64,000 nt of DNA from Sporosarcina gallistercoris. GTDB taxonomy: Bacteria > Bacillota > Bacilli > Bacillales_A > Planococcaceae. Shown here piece after piece: positions 44,431 through 52,075 of the stretch (positions are counted from its first letter, which is position 1; the number at the start of each line of letters is the position of its first letter). The position numbers and the translations under genes were made by a program. The DNA lies in assembly GCF_014836415.1 (NCBI RefSeq), contig NZ_JACSQY010000003.1:1-64000 (forward strand), read 5' to 3'. Under the pieces are notes generated by a model that saw only the letters and a list, made by a program, of their open reading frames with translations, did not search any database and was not told the origin of the DNA.

Positions 44431-44829
44431 ATGAAAGAAAGCCATTTTCAAGAACCTTATAATGACTTGATGGGTGACATCATTAAGAAACATGCAGAAG
44501 AAGGTGGGATGGACAATTTACCTGGAAAAGGGAAACCACTCAGTCAAGACTACTTTTCAGGAGATACGCTGCAACACTTTCAACGGATAGCTAAGGACGC
44601 TGGATATAAGCCGCATTGGCTGAATTTGCAACAAGAAATTCGAGAGGACGTTCTACTTCTTGCTGATTGTTATGAGGCGGATATCACAGTGGACCTAGAA
44701 GAACGGTTAGAGGAAATCAATAAAAAGGTCACCAAATATAATCGATCATGTCCTCGTCCCATGCAAAAGGGGCCCGTTTCTTTGGAGACTATAAAAAATG
44801 TGTTAGCAAAACGAGGGGAATCCTTGTAG
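44431..44829 (+). CDS. DUF1992 (DnaJ-subfamily-C-28-like) protein
   Basis: 132-aa protein matching the DUF1992 pattern: GGMDNLPGKGKPL near residue 28, followed by AGYKPHWLNLQQEIRED and paired helices ending in KYNRSCPRPMQKGPVSLE. It lacks a J domain, as usual for bacterial members. Function unknown. ATGGAGGGAG precedes the start. The MFS pseudogene begins 35 bp downstream. Confidence 0.88.
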   Translation: MKESHFQEPYNDLMGDIIKKHAEEGGMDNLPGKGKPLSQDYFSGDTLQHFQRIAKDAGYKPHWLNLQQEIREDVLLLADCYEADITVDLEERLEEINKKVTKYNRSCPRPMQKGPVSLETIKNVLAKRGESL

Positions 44830-44863
44830 GGAGGAGATTTCTGCACGAAGGAGTCGTTTTACG

Positions 44864-46084
44864 TTGGGTACATTTAAGGAATGGAAAGACCCCGGCATAT
44901 TACTGTCGTCCATCGCAATTTCCAATATTGGTAACTTTATTTATCTGATCGCGATTAATATTATTGTCTATCAACTCACCGGTTCTGCGGCAGCAGTTGC
45001 AGGGCTCTGGATTATTAGTCCGCTTACAAATATCGCCACTAAATTCTGAACAGGAAGCTATATAGACTATAGAAGTAAGAGAAAAATAATGATGACCACG
45101 TATATCATTCGGGGTGTGTTCATTAGTCTCATTCCGTTAGCTCCAAATATGGTCGTTGTATATGGAATCTTGGTGGTGCTAAGTATTGCGAATTCTTTCT
45201 TCCATCCGGTTTCTACGACCTATTTAACCATAGTGGTTCCGATTGAGAAAAGGAAGCGGTTCAACTCCATCCGTTCTTTTGCAAGTTCCGGCGCTTTCAT
45301 TATCGGTCCAGCCATAGGAGGCGCGATGCTCTTTTCATTATCCTATGAACTTACGTTATGGTTCAACGCGATGTTATTTGTGGTAGCTGCACTGATGCTC
45401 CTATTGCTCCTGGAAAAAGAAGTGATTGATAAAAGTCAGATTCCTGCGTTGACGCTTCCGCAAGTAGTAAGTGATTTCACTGTTGTGAAGGATTTTGTGA
45501 TAGCGAATCGGTATGTAACTGCTGTTTATCTAGGTTTCACTATGGTTATGCTCTTCTCTTTTACAATGGATACCCAAGAAGTCGTATTCACTCAACGGGT
45601 AATCGGTCTTTCTGAAATCGATTATAGCTTGCTTGTCAGTATTAGAGGTATAGGGTCTATGTGCAGCGCTATTTTGCTTACGATCTTTTCAACTAAAATT
45701 TCTCTGAGAACTATGATTTCCACGGGGCTGATTATGATGACGATAGGCTATGTGATTTACGCCTTTTCCTGGTCATTTTTATCAATCGTGATCGGTTTCT
45801 TGATTTTAGGATTCTTTAATGTATTTCTAAATGCAGGAATTATGACGTTTTATCAAAATCATGTACCGGTTTCCGTGATGGGGAGAGTAACTAGTATCTA
45901 TCAGCTCCTGCAAAGCATTATGCAAGTTATATTCATCCTTGGCGTAGGTGTTCTAGGAGATGTTTTGTCTTTACGAGTGGTCATTGCGTCATTAGCGATT
46001 GTGATGCTTGTGACATCTGTTATATATGCAGTGTTAGTTCTAAGATCGGATAAAAAGCGATTTTTTGTAGAGGACAATAACTAA
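44864..46084 (+). pseudogene. MFS transporter interrupted by one in-frame TGA
   Basis: A major-facilitator carrier of about 406 codons starting with TTG (GAAGGAG upstream). Codons 1-61 encode the first two helices (LSSIAISNIGNFIYLIAINI...), then TGA at 45047-45049, then an intact in-frame remainder from TGSYIDYRSKRKIMM with ten more helices. The stop stands where a Trp (TGG) before the MFS motif-A loop is expected, so one base change would explain it. There is no frameshift or further stop, so the lesion is recent or an error. Confidence 0.88.
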
Positions 46085-46202
46085 CCAGGCTATTCAAAAT
46101 GGAATGCATATCATGTTCAATGATTCATTAGCAATTTGCTAGCCATAGTTTAGGATTCAATGATCCTAAGCTTCAAGTGTCGTTCCATGTACTAGGAAAA
46201 AG

Positions 46203-46243
46203 AAAAACGAGCTGACCTGCGAAACTAGGTCAGCTCGTTTTGC
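46203..46243. terminator. Terminator downstream of the methyltransferase gene
   Basis: AAAAACGAGCTGACCT, loop, AGGTCAGCTCGTTTTG. It can serve both converging sides and is a near copy of the hairpin at 42746-42785. Confidence 0.9.
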
Positions 46244-46261
46244 TTTTGTTTTAATCTAATC

Positions 46262-47209
46262 TTACAAACACACGACAACTTCCCGTTCAAAGTGTGCTTT
46301 CTTTGCAATGCAGCGATCTTGTATTTTAAATCCTGCATCGATCAGCAGATCATCCATCGATTCGATCGTGACGATGACTAGTTTGTCTGTCAGAGTGCGG
46401 GCTGCCTGTAATATCGATGCTTGTTGCTCACGTGTAACGTGCGTGTACAAGTTATATGGCATATCGATGATCGCTGCGTCATAATGACCGGGGGCTTCTT
46501 CAATTGGACCGGGCGTTACCTTGCCCGTCAAACCGAAGTGTTCAAGATTTTTTCGTGAACCGAGAACTGCGAGAGGGTTAATATCGCGTCCATCCATGTC
46601 AATTCCCATTGATAACGCTTCAACAAGAACATTGCCGATGCCGCAGCACGGGTCAATAGCTTTCACGCCTTCAGGATGTGGTACGGCGATATTTGCAACC
46701 GCACGAGCTACACGCGTACTGAGTGCGGTCGAATACATTTCAGGCTTTTTAACGTGCAGATTCCAAACGGCAACACTTTCCGTCAAGTAGCCGAACAGAT
46801 AACGATTTCCAATCTGGACAACGCCGTAAAGAATGTCCGGTTGGTCCAAATCTGCTTCACCTGGCATAGCCATTCCAATTTCGCGTTCCATTTTTCTGCG
46901 ATCTGGATGTGCCAGTTTTGCAGTTTCACCAAGAGGCATTGTATTGAGGCAACGGATAAGGAAAGTCTGTCCGTCATCTGCAAAAGTAGAAGCAAACTCA
47001 GCCACTTCCTGAATGGAATCGCAGGTTACGAGAACATCTAACCGTTCCTTAATGAAAGGACTGCGGCTCGGGTCGATACATACCTCGCTCATGATGAAGT
47101 TTTCACTTGTGTCCTGATTAAAGAATGCGCGCATTTCGAGCCGGCACAAGTCGTGTTCATCGACGTGTCGGCTATATGTGTATAGGTGATTGACTGAAGT
47201 CTTGTTCAC
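46262..47209 (-). CDS. TRM11/G10-like SAM-dependent methyltransferase
   Basis: 315-aa Rossmann-fold methyltransferase. The SAM motif is AIDPCCGIGNVLVEALSMG (about 188-206), motif IV is IIDMPYNLYTH, a variant of the DPPY box of guanosine-N2 or adenine methyltransferases. The N-terminal half is divergent from a THUMP domain. The name follows annotated homologues; a tRNA target is plausible but unproven. Start GTG overlaps the stop of the upstream gene (GTGA), so the two are translationally coupled. Confidence 0.82.
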   Translation of the reverse strand: MNKTSVNHLYTYSRHVDEHDLCRLEMRAFFNQDTSENFIMSEVCIDPSRSPFIKERLDVLVTCDSIQEVAEFASTFADDGQTFLIRCLNTMPLGETAKLAHPDRRKMEREIGMAMPGEADLDQPDILYGVVQIGNRYLFGYLTESVAVWNLHVKKPEMYSTALSTRVARAVANIAVPHPEGVKAIDPCCGIGNVLVEALSMGIDMDGRDINPLAVLGSRKNLEHFGLTGKVTPGPIEEAPGHYDAAIIDMPYNLYTHVTREQQASILQAARTLTDKLVIVTIESMDDLLIDAGFKIQDRCIAKKAHFEREVVVCL

Positions 47210-47784
47210 GCTTCTTCCTCTAATGCAACGAGCATGTTAAATACAAATTCATATACAAGTTCGAGTGTTTCGTTGAAAGTAAGAGTTTCGCTAAAACCAG
47301 TTACATAATCGAGAGCGATGTTCACGTCCCACAATCCATCATCAGCAGAAAACATCAAACTGCGCGTACCAGGTGCGGTTCCGAGTTTTGTATCGATATA
47401 TTTCTTAATCCACTCTCCATGCTTTTTCTGAACCTGCAGTCCAAACAATGCAGTGATGGTGCCGAATACGTCATCCATCTCGAGAACGACTCCATCGATT
47501 CCAATTGTCGTAAATAACGCTTCTTCTGCGAACATGTAATCATTCGGGTGTGTCTTCACATAAGAGACAGCTAGTTCGCCAGTATTTGCAGGTGTTTCCA
47601 GCGGCTCATCGGTTTCTTTGTTTGACAGGCTGTACGTTGGAGCAAAAGCAGGTGCTTCAAGTATTTTCATATCTGGTGAAAGTAGCCCTTTCTTCACTAG
47701 AAACTCCTTCTGTAACGTGTTCAGCGCAATTTCTTCTTGTGCATTGTGTCCTGCCATATAATTTGTCATCCATTTTGTTATCAT
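47206..47784 (-). CDS. Conserved hypothetical protein, 192 aa
   Basis: Soluble, acidic 192-aa protein (several Glu/Asp-rich stretches, Thr-rich centre) that I do not recognise. No signal peptide or membrane helix. GGAGTTG stands upstream of the ATG. It overlaps the methyltransferase start by four bases, so a shared process is likely. Confidence 0.7.
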   Translation of the reverse strand: MITKWMTNYMAGHNAQEEIALNTLQKEFLVKKGLLSPDMKILEAPAFAPTYSLSNKETDEPLETPANTGELAVSYVKTHPNDYMFAEEALFTTIGIDGVVLEMDDVFGTITALFGLQVQKKHGEWIKKYIDTKLGTAPGTRSLMFSADDGLWDVNIALDYVTGFSETLTFNETLELVYEFVFNMLVALEEEA

Positions 47785-47836
47785 TCAACACAACTCCTTC
47801 GATACTCTTCAGTATACCTTAAAAGATAGGCGTCAG

Positions 47837-48739
47837 TCACTCGATCTCTGCATACCACGGGTTCACGTGGATAAGAACTTCGCCGACATCGGGATTCACA
47901 TCTTTGATGGCATTTCTTAGAGTGCTCGTGATGTCATGGCCTTGTTGGATGGTGAGCTCCGCCGGAATACTGATACGAATATCCACAAGTACATAATGAC
48001 CGTGTTCCCGCGCCCGAAGCCGGTCAATCCGTTTCACTTCCGGTACTCCTTCTATTACCTTTTTGAAGGTTAACAGCCGTTCTTCACTTACTGTCTTTTC
48101 CATCAGAATATCAAGCGCTTCTTTACCAATATGAATTGCGAGTCTTAATACGAGAATGGCAACAATCAGTCCAGCGAGAGGATCTCCGTAGGAAAGTATA
48201 GGAATGTCATAATGATAGCCGATTAATCCAAGACCGATCCCTACGACAGCAGCCAGGGAGGCATACACATCAGCAAGATGGTCATATGCAGTGGCAATGA
48301 GCCCTTTACTGTTTTCTTGCTTCCCGATTTTCATGGTGTAGAAATAGAGCACTTGTTTCCAAAGCATCGAAACGATTGCCGTTATCAATGCAAGAACGCT
48401 CGCTTTAGCAGGCTCTTCGAAAAATGCGATAATGGCTTCTATCGCAATGTAAATGGCTGCTGCCCCTAAAATCAAGCCGACGATTGCGGAGCTGATGACT
48501 TCTGCTTTTCCGTGACCATATGGATGATCTTCATCTGGCGGACGTTTTGAAAAGCGCATCGAGGTTAAGGCTGCGGCAGATGCGACCACGTCTCCCGCGT
48601 TATGGAATCCGTCTGCTAACAAAACAGGGCTGTGGAATAGATAGCCAACAACGATTTTCAGGATGGTGAGAAAGATGTTGCTGATGAGACTGACCCAAAT
48701 TGCGATGAGGGAGGATAGTGAATGTGTCGTGTTTGTCAT
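47837..48739 (-). CDS. Cation diffusion facilitator (CDF) metal exporter
   Basis: 300-aa metal/H+ antiporter with six helices (1-205) and a C-terminal cytosolic domain (206-300, ERLLTFKKVIEGVPEVKRIDRLRAREHG). Metal-site residues are in LLADGFHNAGDVVAS (about 40-54) and SYGDPLAGLIVA; the EDHPYGHGKAE loop is typical. Substrate (Zn, Mn, Co or Fe) cannot be read. TTGGAGGTC stands upstream. Its ATG overlaps the stop of a short leader ORF, and a terminator lies in the leader. Confidence 0.93.
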   Translation of the reverse strand: MTNTTHSLSSLIAIWVSLISNIFLTILKIVVGYLFHSPVLLADGFHNAGDVVASAAALTSMRFSKRPPDEDHPYGHGKAEVISSAIVGLILGAAAIYIAIEAIIAFFEEPAKASVLALITAIVSMLWKQVLYFYTMKIGKQENSKGLIATAYDHLADVYASLAAVVGIGLGLIGYHYDIPILSYGDPLAGLIVAILVLRLAIHIGKEALDILMEKTVSEERLLTFKKVIEGVPEVKRIDRLRAREHGHYVLVDIRISIPAELTIQQGHDITSTLRNAIKDVNPDVGEVLIHVNPWYAEIE

Positions 48740-48858
48740 GAACTGAGGACCTCCAAGTTATAAAGTTGCAGAGAGGAAACAAAAACCCCTGACGCAGTTT
48801 CATCAGGGGATGGGGCCGGAAAATTATAGGATTGGTCATTAATAAGCAACGTATACAT
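48736..48858 (-). CDS. Possible 40-aa leader peptide ahead of the CDF gene
   Basis: ATG at 48858, stop TGA overlapping the CDF start codon as ATGA. The reading frame runs across the intrinsic terminator hairpin. AGCGAG upstream is a weak ribosome site. No known family; the product is unremarkable, so a regulatory rather than protein role is more likely. Confidence 0.4.
   Translation of the reverse strand: MYTLLINDQSYNFPAPSPDETASGVFVSSLQLYNLEVLSS
48778..48812 (-). terminator. Terminator within the CDF leader (attenuator)
   Basis: On the minus strand CCCCTGA, a 10-base loop, TCAGGGG, TTTTTG. It lies between the promoter at 48895-48923 and the CDF start at 48739. Confidence 0.85.
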
Positions 48859-48894
48859 AGGAATCACTCGCTTCTTGAGAATTGCGTACCAATT

Positions 48895-48923
48895 AGTATA
48901 CCTCTTTGACAAATACATTACAA
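48895..48923 (-). promoter_or_regulatory. Promoter of the CDF gene
   Basis: Minus-strand TTGTAA (48923-48918), 17 bp, TATACT (48900-48895). The leader transcribed from it is about 150 nt. Confidence 0.72.
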
Positions 48924-48946
48924 GTTGAGAAGCTGGAAGGAGAACA

Positions 48947-48978
48947 TTGCAAAAAGTGTGAGGATGAATTATAATTCA
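48947..48978 (+). promoter_or_regulatory. argH promoter with overlapping ARG box
   Basis: TTGCAA (48947-48952), 17 bp, TATAAT (48970-48975). The -10 lies inside the perfect 14-bp palindrome TGAATTATAATTCA (48965-48978), the core of the ArgR/AhrC ARG box. Binding should block transcription when arginine is plentiful. Confidence 0.87.
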
Positions 48979-49019
48979 TATATTATAATAATTATACATA
49001 ACGATGGAGGATGAACTGC

Positions 49020-50345
49020 ATGAAACTTTGGGGTGGAAGATTTTCTTCTAAAGAACACGAGCGCATGGAACAATTCAATACGTCATTACCTGTAGACAAT
49101 CGATTGATTGAACAGGATATCGCTGGGAGTCTTGCTCATGTAACCATGTTAGTGCATTGTGACTTACTGACACCTGAAGAGGGTGAACTGCTCATCAAAG
49201 GTTTGGAAGAGATCCAACAGGATATTACGTCCGGAAAGCTATTAGTAGAAGGTGACTACGAAGATGTCCATTCGTTTGTCGAAGTGCAACTGACGGAGCG
49301 AATCGGAGAGACAGGGAAGAAACTCCATACTGCACGAAGCCGGAACGACCAAGTTGCCGTGGATATGAGGTTGTACGCTAAAGCTAAAGCGAAAGAAGTA
49401 GCCGATTTGCTTCAAAGCTTGATGGATTCTTTGGCTGCGAAAGGACAAGCGAATGATGTCATTATGCCCGGGTATACACATCTGCAACGAGCGCAAGTTA
49501 TTACATTCAGTCATCATTTAGGTGCCTATGTCCAAATGTTTTCACGAGACAAGAAACGAATTGAAAATGCTGCGGAACTCATGGATGAAAACCCATTAGG
49601 TTGCGGCGCGTTAGCAGGAACGACACATGAAATCGATCGTGACGTGACTACAGCGCTCCTACACTTCGCAAAGCCGGTTGACAATTATATTGACGGCGTG
49701 AGCGATAGAGACTACCTATTGGAACTGATGTCCGATTTCTCCATCATTATGATGCACTTAAGCCGCTTAAGTGAAGAGCTTATTCTATGGAGCAGTCAAG
49801 AATTCAAATTCGTCACGATGTCCGATGCATTCTCAACTGGCAGCAGCATCATGCCACAGAAGAAGAATCCGGACGCAGCGGAACTGATCCGTGGAAAAAC
49901 GGGACGCGTCTATGGTTCGCTATTCGCATTGTTGACAACATTGAAAGGCTTGCCGCTTGCGTACAACAAAGACATGCAAGAAGACAAAGAACAATTTTTC
50001 GACGCAGTTGACACCGTCGTCGATTGCATCGACATTATGTCCAGCATGATCGATACAATGCAAGTCAATGCCGACCAAATGCGTAATGCGGTTAAAGCCG
50101 GGTTCCTGAACGCAACAGAAGTCGCTGACTACCTCGTCAGCAAGGGCACACCATTCCGAGACGCCCACAGCATCGTCGGTCGTCTCATCATCTATTGCGA
50201 ACAACAGCAAAAAGGCATTGAGGAACTGACGATCGCCGAACTCAAAAACTTCAGCGATTCTCTGGACGAAGACGTATTCGCCTATATCGACTACGACGAA
50301 ATCCTGAACAAGGGCACAAAGAAGTTTATGAAAGTGGGCCAGTGA
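49020..50345 (+). CDS. argH: Argininosuccinate lyase ArgH
   Basis: Last step of arginine synthesis, splitting argininosuccinate into arginine and fumarate. The 441-aa protein of the fumarase/aspartase superfamily shows HTARSRNDQVAVDMRL (about 103-118), GYTHLQRAQ with the catalytic His and the signature GSSIMPQKKNPD (about 278-289). GGAGG stands ten bases before ATG 49020. argG, its usual operon partner, is not adjacent. It is controlled by the ARG box upstream. Confidence 0.97.
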   Translation: MKLWGGRFSSKEHERMEQFNTSLPVDNRLIEQDIAGSLAHVTMLVHCDLLTPEEGELLIKGLEEIQQDITSGKLLVEGDYEDVHSFVEVQLTERIGETGKKLHTARSRNDQVAVDMRLYAKAKAKEVADLLQSLMDSLAAKGQANDVIMPGYTHLQRAQVITFSHHLGAYVQMFSRDKKRIENAAELMDENPLGCGALAGTTHEIDRDVTTALLHFAKPVDNYIDGVSDRDYLLELMSDFSIIMMHLSRLSEELILWSSQEFKFVTMSDAFSTGSSIMPQKKNPDAAELIRGKTGRVYGSLFALLTTLKGLPLAYNKDMQEDKEQFFDAVDTVVDCIDIMSSMIDTMQVNADQMRNAVKAGFLNATEVADYLVSKGTPFRDAHSIVGRLIIYCEQQQKGIEELTIAELKNFSDSLDEDVFAYIDYDEILNKGTKKFMKVGQ

Positions 50346-50408
50346 TCTTCTAATTGTAACTTTTTAAACGGCAGTGATAGTAGAATATCTCATTAGTTTA
50401 CGTTACTG

Positions 50409-50529
50409 AAGCGGAAGATGGCGACTCCTACAGAATAATATGGAAACAACCTAAGTTCGCCGCGTCGTGCGGCAATGGTTGCATGACTTACGCCCTGTAG
50501 GTCCGCGTCCACCTGCAAAGGAAATCAAT
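50409..50529 (-). repeat. Diverged copy of the intergenic repeat module (copy C)
   Basis: On the minus strand ATTGATTTCCTTTGCAGGTG..., then GGACGCGGACC, and later GGAGTCGCCATCTTCCGC, the same order of blocks as the modules at 35738-35987 and 53727-54009, but shorter and degenerate. No transposase fragment is attached. Confidence 0.6.
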
Positions 50530-50554
50530 ACCGTTACTCTAGATTTCATCACAG

Positions 50555-50605
50555 AAAAAAGGCTGCCCGGAAATCAGTGAATACTGACCTCTGAACAGCC
50601 TTTTT
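50555..50605. terminator. Bidirectional terminator between argH and fabI
   Basis: AAAAAAGGCTG, a long loop with an inner TCAGT-GAAT-ACTGA hairpin, CAGCCTTTTT. Confidence 0.82.
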
Positions 50606-50624
50606 AAATCAATAAAGTAACCAA

Positions 50625-51404
50625 TTACCCCATAATGTTATAACCAGCATCTACATAAACCACTTCGCCAGTCACACCACTCGACAAATCACTTAACATG
50701 ACCATGCTCATCTTCGCCACTTCTTCCAGCGTAATGTTTCTGCGCAAAGGCGCCTTCTCTTCAATCTCGTGAAGAATCGTATTGAACGATGGTACACCTT
50801 TGGCAGACAACGTACGAACCGCTCCAGCCGACACCGCATTCACACGGATATTCTCTTTACCGAGTTCATAAGCCAAGTAACGCATCGATGATTCAAGCGC
50901 AGCCTTTGCAACGCCCATTACGTTATAGCCATCCAACACACGTTCAGCGCCTAAATAACTCATCGTAATGATCGAACCGCCTTCAGTCATATAGCGACGC
51001 GCTTCACGAGCAGTTGCAACTAGGGAATACGCACTCGTATCTTGCGCAAACGCATAACCGTCACGTGACGTTTCCACAAAATCATTGTGCAGATCTTCCG
51101 CGTGGGCAAAAGCTACAGAGTGAACGACGCCATGAATGACGCCCACTTCAGAACCGATCTTCTCGAACGCAGAACGCATGCTTTCATCCTCATTCACATC
51201 ACATTCAACAACTAAACGAGCTGTCAATTCATTCTTTTCAAGTGCCTTTTCAAGTTTTGCAAGAGACCGCTCTTTCCGGTAAGTGAAAATAACGTTTGCA
51301 CCTACAGCGAAAAGTGTTTTCGCGATTCCCCAAGCGAGGCTCCGCTCGTTCGCGACTCCCATAACAACAATATTTTTCCCTTTAAGTTTCAGTAAATCTT
51401 CCAT
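50625..51404 (-). CDS. fabI: Enoyl-[acyl-carrier-protein] reductase FabI
   Basis: 259-aa short-chain dehydrogenase completing each fatty-acid elongation cycle. Cofactor loop VMGVANERSLAWGIA (about 15-29), the characteristic YNVMGVAKAALE with the catalytic Tyr and Lys (Y-x6-K; about 159-170), SYLGAERV preceding it and the closing SSGVTGEVVYVDAGYNIMG. Ribosome site is weak but the ATG fits the family length. It is monocistronic, converging on argH. Confidence 0.96.
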   Translation of the reverse strand: MEDLLKLKGKNIVVMGVANERSLAWGIAKTLFAVGANVIFTYRKERSLAKLEKALEKNELTARLVVECDVNEDESMRSAFEKIGSEVGVIHGVVHSVAFAHAEDLHNDFVETSRDGYAFAQDTSAYSLVATAREARRYMTEGGSIITMSYLGAERVLDGYNVMGVAKAALESSMRYLAYELGKENIRVNAVSAGAVRTLSAKGVPSFNTILHEIEEKAPLRRNITLEEVAKMSMVMLSDLSSGVTGEVVYVDAGYNIMG

Positions 51405-51577
51405 GATTCAGTGGCCCCCTTGAAATCGGTCTATAATAATTTTTTAGTTAGCAGTCAGTATCAATACCTGGTCACAAAATGATTATAGCACAGATTCTTT
51501 TTACAATTCCATCGGGAGTATGAAATGAAGATCACAGGTGACACTAAGAGAAACTTGCGGAAAAAGGAGTGCTCATT

Positions 51578-51985
51578 ATGATTCGACTAAAGACAGGGCT
51601 AGAAGGTAGGAAAACACAATTTGGTGTCATTCAAAATCGACTTGAAGAATGCGGCTATCATCTCGGAGGGAATTGGGACTACCACACCGGTTTCTTCGAT
51701 AGGGTCTTAAATCGGGAAGAAGGGGAGACCATCTACATCCGGGCACCATTTGACGTCATTGCTGGTATGCTGGATCAAGATAATGCATCCATCCAATTTA
51801 AAACTCCCTACATTATTAAGCATGTCGTCAATATCGGATTCGATTCGGAAGAAAATTCACTCTTGACATCTACATTCAACCAATTCCAAGAGCCTCTTGA
51901 TAAGGACGGAAGAATTCCAGACAAATCCAAATGGCAGGAAATCGGAGTAAGAGAAGTGAATCGTCTTCTTGCAATTTTAGAATGA
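51578..51985 (+). CDS. YugN-like protein
   Basis: 135-aa protein resembling the YugN family of Bacilli: IRLKTGLEGRKTQFGVIQNRL, GGNWDYHTGFFDRVLN and the closing WQEIGVREVNRLLAILE. Soluble, no signal peptide; role unknown. AAAAAGGAG lies eight bases before ATG 51578. Confidence 0.82.
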   Translation: MIRLKTGLEGRKTQFGVIQNRLEECGYHLGGNWDYHTGFFDRVLNREEGETIYIRAPFDVIAGMLDQDNASIQFKTPYIIKHVVNIGFDSEENSLLTSTFNQFQEPLDKDGRIPDKSKWQEIGVREVNRLLAILE

Positions 51986-52075
51986 CAACAGCAATGATTA
52001 TATTCTGAAAAATGTCTATACAGAAGCTTCTGGTTCATGTACGGTATAGGTACAAAACCTATCAGGAGGCTTCTA

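Noticed and set aside
51408..51490. FapR-type operator upstream of fabI
   Set aside because: ATTGATACTGACTGCTAACTAA is only loosely like the FapR box and the dyad is not symmetrical enough to claim.
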